A DNA stretch of 6,119 bases. Origin: JBHENW01 sp046261875 (GTDB taxonomy: Bacteria > Acidobacteriota > Thermoanaerobaculia > UBA5066 > Gp7-AA6). The notes under the pieces are model-generated. The model searched no databases, was not told the origin of the DNA, and worked only from the letters and a program-made list of their open reading frames with translations. The translations under genes were made by a program, and so were the position numbers. The stretch lies in NCBI GenBank assembly GCA_046261875.1, contig JBHENW010000215.1, positions 1 through 6,119 on the forward strand, in the 5' to 3' direction. Positions 1-5,180 of the stretch are shown here, piece by piece; position 1 is the first letter of the stretch, and every line of letters starts with the position of its first letter.

Positions 1-568
1 GGTCGTAGTACCAGACCATCTCGGTGGGTTCGCCCCGGTGAAGAAGAGGAGGTTTGTCTTCACTCCAGCGCCGGCCGAGACGAACACACCCGCGGGAAGG
101 CTCAAGATGCACCAGAGGTCGCAGTCATTCGAGCAGCTTTCGCTTCGTCTGAACGAAAGCCAGCTCGTTGGTTCGGAAAAGGACCCCCTCGTCGATGACC
201 ATGCCGCATCGACCGCCCGGCTTCAGACTGTCGATGACGTGCTGCAGAAAAAGGACCTGCGTCGCGCTCGTCTTGTACGCGAAACGCGTCTGCGCTTCTT
301 TGCCCTCTTTGCCTCCGAAGGGGGGATTCATCAGGACGACGTCGTAGAGCGCCGGCGCTTCCTCGAAGAGTCCGCCGTAGGTCTCCTGGCCGGTTAGGGT
401 GTTCCCGTGCCAGAGGTTCGGTTGATCGATACCGTGGAGGATGAGGTTCGCCAGTGCGATCGGGTAGATCAGGTTCTCCTTCTCCCGACCGAAGAAGGTC
501 CGCCGCTTTAGCGTCTCGAGCTGGTCCGCGGTAGATGACCCGCCGAGCCGATCCCTCATGAACTCGAA
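1..568 (-). pseudogene. Type I restriction-modification DNA methylase (HsdM-like), internal fragment, broken
   Basis: This is the middle of a type I N6-adenine methyltransferase subunit, which modifies host DNA in a restriction-modification complex. The matching frame begins abruptly at FEFMRDRLGG (568) and reads on through LKRRTFFGREKENLIYPIAL, the catalytic NPPF motif, FAYKTSATQVLFLQHVIDSL and RTNELAFVQTKRKLLE. It then meets TGA at 127-125. The homologous reading resumes one base over, as DCDLWCILSLP and GVKTNLLFFT, and shifts back near 36-34 to GEPTEMVWYYD at the window edge. The family's N-terminal helical region and the SAM-binding motif I upstream of FEFMRD are absent, because unrelated hsdR-type sequence replaces them. 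With motif I lost and two indels, it cannot encode a working methylase. The 3' end runs out of the window. The assignment rests on remembered family sequence and is strong; whether the breaks are biological or sequencing/assembly errors is open. Confidence 0.88.
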
Positions 569-569
569 G

Positions 570-680
570 CTCGATCGCTCCCGCCGTTTCCTCCCGGCGG
601 ATGAGATCCTCGGTCCAGCCGGAGGAATGGAGGGCCGGGTCAATCAGCTTGGCCCGGGTATCTGACTCCGAGAGAGACAT
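570..680 (-). pseudogene. 5' fragment of a type I restriction enzyme R subunit (HsdR-like)
   Basis: From ATG at 680, the first 37 codons read MSLSESDTRAKLIDPALH, then SGWTEDLIRREETAGAIE. This is the characteristic N-terminus of many HsdR subunits, the ATP-dependent translocase/nuclease of type I systems. The match ends at about 570, where the sequence becomes hsdM in another frame. Everything after the N-terminal tip (nuclease domain, helicase motifs) is missing. If translated, the frame would continue as meaningless Arg-rich sequence to a stop at 104-102, a product of about 192 residues. A GGGGAG purine run lies about 10 bases upstream of the ATG, and the ATG is 23 bases past the tgt stop, so the original ribosome-binding site may survive and the fragment may still be read from tgt transcripts. 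The identification comes from recalled family sequence over a short stretch, but that stretch is distinctive. Confidence 0.75.
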
Positions 681-703
681 TTCCGGTGATTCTCCCCGAA
701 ATC

Positions 704-1828
704 CTAGTTCCCGGCGTCCACCTTGCGTTCCGGCGGGGCTTCGAGCGCCGCGAGACGGCCCTCCGCGATCGCCTCGCGGATGCGCTGCATCCAGGCCAGG
801 TAGAAGTACACGTTGTGGATCGAGAGCAGCATCGGCGCGGAGAAATCTTTCAGCACGAAGAGATTCCGGATGTAGGCCCGCGTGTGGCGCCGGCAGACCG
901 GACAGCCGCATTCGGGGTCGAGCGGCGAGAGGTCCTCTTTGAAGACCTCGTGCTTGATGGCGACCTCTCCGCGCGACGTGTACGCGTGCCCCATCCGGCC
1001 GTTGCGCGTCGGAAGGACGCAGTCGAACAGGTCCACGCCTTCGCGTGCGGAGGCGAGCAGGTCGGCCGGCGTCCCGACCCCCATGAGGTACCGGGGCTTC
1101 TCCTCGGGGAGCAGACCCGTCGTGAACGCGGTCACCGATCGGATCGCCTCCTTGGGCTCTCCGACCGCGACGCCGCCGATCGCGTAGCCCGGAAACCCGA
1201 TCGCGACCGTCGCCTGCGCGCTCGCGCCGCGGAGGTCCTCGTGCACGCCCCCCTGGACGATCCCGAAGAGAAGGCCGGGTCCCCGGAAGGCCGCCCGGGA
1301 ACGCTCGGCCCAGCGCAGCGAGAGGCGCGCGGCGCTTTCGACCTCGCCGCGCTCCGCCGGGTAGGGAGGGCAGACGTCCAGCGCCATCGCGATGTCCACC
1401 CCGAACACGGACTGCAGCTCCATCGCCGCTTCCGGCGTGAGGAACTGTCGCGTCCCGTCTTCGGGCATCTGGAACTCGACGCCTTCCTCGGTGATGCGGC
1501 GCCGCGACGCGAGGCTCATGACCTGGAAGCCTCCGGAGTCGGTCAGGATTGCGCGCTTCCATCCGATGAACGCGTGAAGTCCGCCGGCGCGCCGGATGAT
1601 CTCGGCGCCGGGCCGAGCCATGAGGTGGTAGGTGTTCGCGAGCACGGCGCGGCAGTCCCAGTTCTCGAGGCGCCCGAACTCGACCCCTTTGACCGAACCT
1701 CGTGTCCCGACGGGCAGAAAGCAGGGCATCTCGATTTCCGCGTGCGGCGTCCGGAGCGTCGCGCGGCGGGCCCGGGAAGCCGGGTCCCGCGCGTGGATCG
1801 TGAAAGGGAGAGCCGGGCCGGCGGTCAG
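704..1828 (-). CDS. tgt: Queuine tRNA-ribosyltransferase (tRNA-guanine transglycosylase)
   Basis: Tgt exchanges the wobble guanine (G34) of tRNAs with GUN anticodons for preQ1, an early committed step of queuosine formation. Counting from the CTG at 1828 (374 aa, usual family length), the visible landmarks are FLPVGTRGSVKG, LANTYHLMARPG, LTDSGGFQVMSL with the general-acid Asp97, GIVQGGVHEDLR, FDCVLPTRNGRMGHAY with nucleophile Asp269, and the zinc site Cys307-x-Cys309-x2-Cys312 plus His338. All key residues are present. The first ATG (1729) would give 341 aa but drop FTIHARDPASRARRATLRTP, which matches the normal Tgt N-terminus. No ATG, GTG or TTG lies in frame upstream for at least 100 bases. 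CTG at 1828 overlaps the upstream gene's TGA as CTGA, suggesting translational coupling; no clear Shine-Dalgarno precedes it. The function is near certain; the start is inferred. Confidence 0.96.
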   Translation of the reverse strand: MTAGPALPFTIHARDPASRARRATLRTPHAEIEMPCFLPVGTRGSVKGVEFGRLENWDCRAVLANTYHLMARPGAEIIRRAGGLHAFIGWKRAILTDSGGFQVMSLASRRRITEEGVEFQMPEDGTRQFLTPEAAMELQSVFGVDIAMALDVCPPYPAERGEVESAARLSLRWAERSRAAFRGPGLLFGIVQGGVHEDLRGASAQATVAIGFPGYAIGGVAVGEPKEAIRSVTAFTTGLLPEEKPRYLMGVGTPADLLASAREGVDLFDCVLPTRNGRMGHAYTSRGEVAIKHEVFKEDLSPLDPECGCPVCRRHTRAYIRNLFVLKDFSAPMLLSIHNVYFYLAWMQRIREAIAEGRLAALEAPPERKVDAGN

Positions 1829-3024
1829 AAGCGCAGCCGCGCGTCCACGGCCGCTCCCACGTCCCGGCGTTCCGTCGAGGAGAACGAAAGCCCGCCCTCG
1901 GAAGAAAAGACGACCGCCGCGTTGATCGACAGGACGTTCAATCCCAGGCCGACGCCCGCCGCGTAGGCCCAGTGCGGGTCGGGGGCCTCCGAATCGCGGA
2001 ACGCGCCCGCGCGGATTGCGAAGAAGGGCAGCTTCACCTCGATCCCGCCGGAGAGCTGGCGGCTCTTCCCGCCCGGCAGCAGCGTATCGCTCGCTTCGAG
2101 GTCGTAGTCCGCGGCGACCGTCAGTATGCCGACCGGCTGGACCGCCACTCCCGCCCGCAGCGTTCGGGGCAGCCGGACCGAGTCGGGGGCCTCCGGGACT
2201 TCCGCCACCTCGAACTCCGGCTCGTTGAGCGCCGTCCCGACGAGACCGACCCGGACCTTGCCGCCGAGGTTCAGCATCGCTCCGACGTCGTAGGCGAGCT
2301 TCTCCGTTTCCCGGGCGTTCTCCTCGAACGCTTCCCGGATGAGCTCCGCGGGATCCGAGTCTTCCGTGTCGAAGACGCCGCGCCGCGTGAAGTACGTCCG
2401 CCCTTCGATGTACCGGACGGTCACGCCGACGAGGAGCAGGCGGTTGAGGAAGCTTCGGGCGTAGGCCACGCGCGCTTCGCGCGCTTCGAGGCCGAGAAAA
2501 GACACGGCGGTCTGGTTGAACGCCAGACCGGTCGCCGGATCGTTGCCCGGGAAGATCCGCACGAGATCCACCGTCGGATACACGCCGCCGTACGCCACCT
2601 CCCCGAGACCGATCGCGAACCCGCCTTTGCCGACGACCGCGCCGGCCACCCCGGACCCGACGATTCCCGTGCCTGAGCTCGTCAGCAGCGCCAGGTCCCG
2701 GAGGGCTCGCGGAATGCGGTCGAGGTCTCTACCCTCCCGGATGCGGTCCAGATCGATGGACGTCAGACGGTCGACGGCGCCCGTGAACTCGTTGCGGTTG
2801 GTCGCGACGCCGGACCCGAACAGCGCGACGTCCAGCCGCGGATCGCGGGCGAGGCCGGCTGGATTGGTCCAGAGCGCCGTGCCGTCATCGGCGACCGCGG
2901 TAGCGGCGCCGGCCATGGCGGCGCCGCGCGGTCCGACGAACGGGTTCTGCGCGAGGGTTGCGAGCGGGAGGAGGAGGCCGGCAGCGCCGAGTGCGAGGGA
3001 GCGAAACGCGCAGGAGCTGGACAA
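1825..3024 (-). CDS. Outer-membrane beta-barrel protein, TraF-like / OmpP1-FadL-like
   Basis: This is a 399-aa exported protein. Residues 1-25 form a signal peptide (hydrophobic LALGAAGLLLPLATLA, likely cleavage after Ala25, before QNPF). The N-terminal mature part, GPRGAAMAGAATAVADDG followed by WTNPAGLA, is typical of outer-membrane proteins annotated as TraF-like or UPF0164/PorV-like, where the early NPAGLA motif is shared with FadL-type barrels. Alternating hydrophobic strands follow, and the chain ends in RLRF with a C-terminal Phe, the usual barrel-assembly signal. The start is TTG at 3024: an in-frame TAA at 3039-3037 leaves no other codon that keeps the signal peptide, and the nearby ATG at 3035 is in another frame. 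No good ribosome-binding site is visible. It is the first gene of a unit with tgt. The TraF name does not imply conjugation here, since no transfer genes are nearby; the true role, such as transport of hydrophobic compounds or a secretion accessory, is unknown. Confidence 0.85.
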   Translation of the reverse strand: MSSSCAFRSLALGAAGLLLPLATLAQNPFVGPRGAAMAGAATAVADDGTALWTNPAGLARDPRLDVALFGSGVATNRNEFTGAVDRLTSIDLDRIREGRDLDRIPRALRDLALLTSSGTGIVGSGVAGAVVGKGGFAIGLGEVAYGGVYPTVDLVRIFPGNDPATGLAFNQTAVSFLGLEAREARVAYARSFLNRLLLVGVTVRYIEGRTYFTRRGVFDTEDSDPAELIREAFEENARETEKLAYDVGAMLNLGGKVRVGLVGTALNEPEFEVAEVPEAPDSVRLPRTLRAGVAVQPVGILTVAADYDLEASDTLLPGGKSRQLSGGIEVKLPFFAIRAGAFRDSEAPDPHWAYAAGVGLGLNVLSINAAVVFSSEGGLSFSSTERRDVGAAVDARLRF

Positions 3025-3033
3025 CCCGCGGGC

Positions 3034-3039
3034 ATCTTA
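3034..3039 (-). promoter_or_regulatory. Possible extended -10 element before the OMP gene
   Basis: Reading leftwards, TAAGAT is preceded by TGC, which fits the TGn extended -10 pattern (4 of 6 matches to TATAAT). No recognisable -35 lies 16-18 bases upstream. A start site about 7 bases on would leave only about 3 bases before the TTG start at 3024, i.e. a nearly leaderless transcript, which would agree with the absence of a Shine-Dalgarno. This is weak evidence and could be chance. Confidence 0.2.
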
Positions 3040-3070
3040 GCAGACGCAATCCGCCGAGCGCGCGCTTCCA

Positions 3071-3099
3071 TTGACCGTTCAAAAAGCGCGTGCTAGGGT
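3071..3099 (+). promoter_or_regulatory. Sigma70-type promoter for the zinc-ribbon/folK unit
   Basis: TTGACC at 3071-3076 (5 of 6 to the -35 consensus) is followed after exactly 17 bases by TAGGGT at 3094-3099 (matching TATAAT at positions 1, 2 and 6). The spacer contains an A-run that stands out in this GC-rich sequence. A start about 7 bases downstream would leave a leader of about 14 bases carrying GAAGGGA. The -35 overlaps a short dyad, TTGAccgtTCAA (3071-3082), which could be an operator or chance. The position in the divergent gap, facing the 3120 gene, supports it. Confidence 0.5.
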
Positions 3100-3107
3100 C
3101 CGGCGCC

Positions 3108-3114
3108 GAAGGGA
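3108..3114 (+). promoter_or_regulatory. Ribosome-binding site of the FYDLN-type gene
   Basis: GAAGGGA ends five bases before the ATG at 3120. It fixes that ATG as the start and agrees with the short conserved N-terminus of the family. Confidence 0.55.
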
Positions 3115-3119
3115 ACTGA

Positions 3120-3440
3120 ATGCCCGAGCTCGGAAAAAAATTCGAGTGTTACAACTGCCGGACGAAGTTCTACAACCTCGGGCGGCCGGAGGCAATTTGC
3201 CCTCGCTGCGGAGCGAATCAGAAAGACGCGAAGTCCGACGACGCGCCTCCGCCTCCCCCGCGTCCTCCGCGGCGCTCGGCTGTCCTCATGGAGCCGATCC
3301 CGGAGGAGAACACCAATGAGTTCGGCGATGAGCCGCCGCCGCCGGAGCCGGACGACGAGATCCGCGACCCCGACGAAGAAGACCTCGACGACGAGGAGGA
3401 AAGCACCGAGCGGCCCCCGGGGGAAGAGGAAGAGTACTGA
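3120..3440 (+). CDS. FYDLN-type (TIGR02300-like) zinc-ribbon protein with acidic tail
   Basis: This is a 106-aa protein with two parts. Residues 1-31 are a small zinc ribbon: MPELGKKFECYNCRTKFYNL then ICPRCG, with Cys10/Cys13 and Cys27/Cys30 as the likely metal ligands. This matches the FYDLN-acid family, named for a FYDLN motif and a strongly acidic C-terminus. Here the motif reads FYNLG, with Asn for Asp. Residues 32-60 are Pro/Arg-rich, including a run of five prolines. The last 46 residues contain 24 Asp or Glu and end in EEEEY, so they are probably disordered. The biochemical role of the family is not established; a nucleic-acid- or protein-binding cytosolic factor is plausible. The gene follows a recognisable promoter and ribosome-binding site, and folK begins inside its tail, so the two are co-transcribed and probably translationally linked. 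The family call is good but made from memory of the motif. Confidence 0.8.
   Translation: MPELGKKFECYNCRTKFYNLGRPEAICPRCGANQKDAKSDDAPPPPPRPPRRSAVLMEPIPEENTNEFGDEPPPPEPDDEIRDPDEEDLDDEEESTERPPGEEEEY
3302..3308 (+). promoter_or_regulatory. Internal Shine-Dalgarno that sets the folK start
   Basis: GGAGGAG lies inside the zinc-ribbon gene, seven bases before the ATG at 3316 in the folK frame. It is the strongest ribosome-binding site in the window, with ideal spacing. It also encodes part of the acidic tail, where Glu codons naturally give GGAGGAG-like runs, so chance cannot be excluded. It is the main evidence that folK starts here rather than after 3440. Confidence 0.55.
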
Positions 3441-4023
3441 GCTCTCCTCGCCGATAGCCTACGTCGGCCTCGGCTCCAACGTCGGAAACCGGCGCGCCCA
3501 TCTCCAGGCGGCGCTCTCGGAGCTCGCGCGCCGCGCTGCGATCATTCGCGTTTCCCCGCTCTACTGCACGGCGCCGGTCGGCTTCGCCAGGCAGCGCGAC
3601 TTCTGGAACGCGGTCGTGAAGCTTCGCTGGAAAGGGTCCGCCGTCTCGCTGCTGAAGAAGCTCGCCGCGATCGAGCGGAGCGTAGGAAGGACGCCGACCT
3701 TTCGCAACGGTCCCCGGGAGATCGACCTCGACCTCCTCGACTTCGGCGGGGAGGTGCGGCGGCGCGGCGCGCCCCGGCTGCCCCACCCGCGGATGACGGA
3801 GCGCCGCTTCGTGCTCGCCCCGCTCGCAGAGGTAGCGCCGGGATGGCGGCACCCGGTGACCGGAGAGACGGCGCCGCAGCTTCTCGCCGGGTTGTCGCGC
3901 GCGCCCCGGGTGCGCCGGCTCGCGGCGCGCTCGCTCACCGCGACCAGACCGCGAGGTCCCGGCGGGCGTCCTGCTGGATCTTCACCTCCTCGACGAAGTG
4001 GCCGGGGGACGGCTTCTCCCTGA
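3316..4023 (+). CDS. folK: 2-amino-4-hydroxy-6-hydroxymethyldihydropteridine pyrophosphokinase (HPPK)
   Basis: FolK transfers pyrophosphate from ATP to 6-hydroxymethyl-7,8-dihydropterin in folate synthesis. The HPPK core runs from about residue 47 to 195: IAYVGLGSNVGNR, then CTAPVGFARQRDFWNAVV, then the signature FRNGPREIDLDLLDFG whose Asp137 and Asp139 should bind the two Mg ions, then LPHPRMTERRFVLAPLAEVA. All family landmarks are present. Two parts are unusual. The 46-residue N-terminal extension has 15 Arg/Lys and no acidic residue in its first 41 positions, and is encoded over the acidic tail of the preceding gene. A C-terminal tail of about 38 Arg/Pro/Ser-rich residues overlaps the opposing gene's 3' end. 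The start at 3316 (alternative ATG 3328) is supported by GGAGGAG seven bases upstream and by the lack of any ATG, GTG, TTG or CTG in frame between 3331 and the core. The enzyme call is near certain; whether the tails are made is not. Confidence 0.95.
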   Translation: MSSAMSRRRRSRTTRSATPTKKTSTTRRKAPSGPRGKRKSTELSSPIAYVGLGSNVGNRRAHLQAALSELARRAAIIRVSPLYCTAPVGFARQRDFWNAVVKLRWKGSAVSLLKKLAAIERSVGRTPTFRNGPREIDLDLLDFGGEVRRRGAPRLPHPRMTERRFVLAPLAEVAPGWRHPVTGETAPQLLAGLSRAPRVRRLAARSLTATRPRGPGGRPAGSSPPRRSGRGTASP

Positions 4024-4858
4024 GGAGCTCGCGCACAATCCGGATCGCTTCCGCGCGTTGCCCCGGCCCCCCGTCCGCCAGCGCCTCGGCGAGAAAGAGA
4101 CGATTGACGAAGTTGCGCGGATGGCTCTTCGCCGCCGCGCGCAGATGGCGCAGCGCCTCGCGGCGCGAGACCCATCCGGTCAGCAGCGGGATGCGGGGAG
4201 CCTGGTGGTGCAGCCGGCCGAGGATCCTGTGGCCTCCCCCCTCCTCGAAGTCGGGATCCAGCGCGATGACCGTCGCGGCAGAGTCCCGTATCCGGGTAGC
4301 CGCCCCGGTCCGGGCCGCCTTGACCTTGCCCACCGCGAGCGCCCACTCGCCCCAGGCGACCGCGGACCAGAAGAAGGCGGGCGACGCGTCCACGTCGTCG
4401 TGGAGCGCACGCGCGGTCTCGCCCGGCGGCTTGCGAAGCACGCCCGCGTGCCCCCGGGCCTCCGCGCGCTCCGCGAGGATCGACAGGGCCTCGTCCCCCA
4501 CGCGACGCGCCAGCTCGAGGATCGCCAGGCGTCCTTGCGCGTCGAGACCCGTGTACGCCGCGCGGAAGTAGAGAGCGCGCGCGAGCTTCCACCGGGCCTC
4601 GGCGTTCGACCGTTCTTCCGCCGCCGCCTCGTAAGCCGTGATGGCGCGGGAGATCGGCCCGGGATCCGCGCGCGCCCCCGAGCGCCCTTCGTGGCGGCTC
4701 CGGTAGTGGTCATCCCCTTCCGCGATCTTCCGGTTCGGGGCGATGAGGAGCATCGCCGCCGGCCCGGGAGGAGCCGGAGGCGCATCTTCGCGCTGCGCGA
4801 GTGCGGGCGTTCCGGTGAGAAGCGCGACCAGGAGGACGGCGCGGCGCGACGTTACAAT
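3935..4858 (-). CDS. Exported helical-repeat protein, resembling TRAP-transporter TatT components
   Basis: Reading from ATT at 4858 gives 307 aa. It starts with a good signal peptide: MVTSRR, the hydrophobic stretch AVLLVALLTG, then TPALA with cleavage likely before Gln22, so the protein should be periplasmic. TPR-like Ala-rich helices follow: about residues 72-97 (ITAYEAAAEERSNAEARWKL), FFWSAVAWGEWALAVGK around 162-178, EEGGGHRILGRLHHQAP at 205-221, and RLFLAEALAD near 253-262. The GGxxRxLGRLhhxAP and RLFLAEAL signatures resemble TatT-type (T-component) TPR proteins, but no TRAP transporter genes are in the window. The start is a problem. Canonical in-frame starts are ATG 4936 (333 aa) and ATG 5056 (373 aa), both inside the divergent DUF3467 gene, or ATG 4753 (272 aa), which removes the signal peptide. 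The 3' end overlaps folK tail-to-tail by 89 bases. The reading frame is confident, the start is not, and the function is only a fold-level guess. Confidence 0.75.
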   Translation of the reverse strand: MVTSRRAVLLVALLTGTPALAQREDAPPAPPGPAAMLLIAPNRKIAEGDDHYRSRHEGRSGARADPGPISRAITAYEAAAEERSNAEARWKLARALYFRAAYTGLDAQGRLAILELARRVGDEALSILAERAEARGHAGVLRKPPGETARALHDDVDASPAFFWSAVAWGEWALAVGKVKAARTGAATRIRDSAATVIALDPDFEEGGGHRILGRLHHQAPRIPLLTGWVSRREALRHLRAAAKSHPRNFVNRLFLAEALADGGPGQRAEAIRIVRELLREKPSPGHFVEEVKIQQDARRDLAVWSR

Positions 4859-4869
4859 CGGGATGGAGG
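4853..4869 (+). promoter_or_regulatory. Putative -10 and ribosome-binding site for the DUF3467 gene
   Basis: TACAAT at 4853-4858 matches TATAAT in five of six positions and is an AT-rich island in this sequence. GGAGG at 4865-4869 sits four bases before the ATG at 4874. The ribosome-binding site supports that start. The -10 is less sure: no -35 lies 16-18 bases upstream, and a start site near 4865 would leave only about 9 bases of leader. Confidence 0.35.
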
Positions 4870-4873
4870 CACC

Positions 4874-5176
4874 ATGGCGGAAACGAAGAGCGTGCCGGTG
4901 AAAGTGACGATCGACGAGGCGACGGCCGACGGGCATTACGTGAACTTCGCCAACATCCTGCACAACCCGACCGAGTTCGTGCTGGACTTCGGGCGCGCCG
5001 TTCCCGGCAAGCCGGACGTGAAGGTCATGAGCCGCATCCTGACGACCCCGTACCATGCCAAGCAGCTCGCCCGGGCGCTCCAGCAGAACATCGAGATCTA
5101 CGAGCGCAACTACGGAGAGATCCGATCGGATTTCCCCAACCCGCTCGCCGAAGTGACGGACACGCCCACCAATTAG
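4874..5176 (+). CDS. DUF3467 family protein
   Basis: This is a 100-aa cytosolic protein matching the DUF3467 pattern. VPVKVTIDEATADGHYVNFA, then NILHNPTEFVLDFGR, then a PGKPDVKVMSRILTTP turn, and finally HAKQLARALQQNIEIYERNY and GEI. The family is widespread in bacteria and has no established function; it has been annotated only by this signature. There is no signal peptide or membrane segment. The frame stays open upstream as far as 3998, but that part is Arg/Pro-rich and antisense to the exported repeat protein. The GGAGG before 4874 and the start of similarity both place the true start here. It diverges from the repeat-protein gene with about 15 bases between the inferred starts, and converges on mnmA so that its TAG (5174-5176) overlaps the mnmA TAA (5175-5173). 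The family assignment is confident. Confidence 0.9.
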   Translation: MAETKSVPVKVTIDEATADGHYVNFANILHNPTEFVLDFGRAVPGKPDVKVMSRILTTPYHAKQLARALQQNIEIYERNYGEIRSDFPNPLAEVTDTPTN

Positions 5177-5180
5177 GTGG
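5166..5180. repeat. Alternative small hairpin competing with the stop-overlapping one
   Basis: CCACC (5166-5170), loop AATTA, GGTGG (5176-5180) forms a 5-bp stem. Its right arm is also used by the larger hairpin at 5175-5197, so the two structures exclude each other. Both stop codons lie within or beside its loop. This is visible directly; any role is inference. Confidence 0.4.

Noticed and set aside
1..680. Functional type I restriction-modification defence system
   Set aside because: HsdR is limited to 37 codons, HsdM lacks its SAM motif and has a stop plus two frame changes, and no hsdS is present.
102..1562. 486-codon open frame on the minus strand across tgt and the restriction remnant
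   Set aside because: It is antisense-frame noise over tgt (Arg/Pro/Gly-rich, no family match). Only its short internal part at 680-570 is meaningful, as the hsdR fragment.
686..1966. 426-codon plus-strand frame opposite tgt
   Set aside because: It is a GC-driven shadow of tgt: Arg/Asp-rich composition, no recognisable motif, and the opposite strand carries a complete enzyme.
2471..2488. Tandem 9-base repeat cgcgcttcg within the OMP gene
   Set aside because: It encodes Glu-Ala-Arg twice and is explained by codon bias in a GC-rich gene; only two copies.
1972..2676. 234-codon plus-strand frame opposite the OMP gene
   Set aside because: It is a shadow frame with low-complexity Arg/Ala/Glu sequence, while the minus strand shows a signal peptide and barrel features.
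1825..3024. TraF-like name suggesting a conjugative element
   Set aside because: No relaxase, pilus or coupling-protein genes are nearby. The family name is used for many chromosomal outer-membrane proteins.
3561..4592. 343-codon minus-strand frame under folK and the repeat protein
   Set aside because: It is extremely Arg/Gly/Ala-rich with no domain. The real minus-strand gene is in a different frame with a signal peptide and TPR-like motifs.
3998..4873. In-frame upstream extension of the DUF3467 gene to 3998
   Set aside because: The 292 extra codons are Arg/Pro-rich and antisense to the repeat protein. Family similarity and the GGAGG site both begin at 4865-4874.
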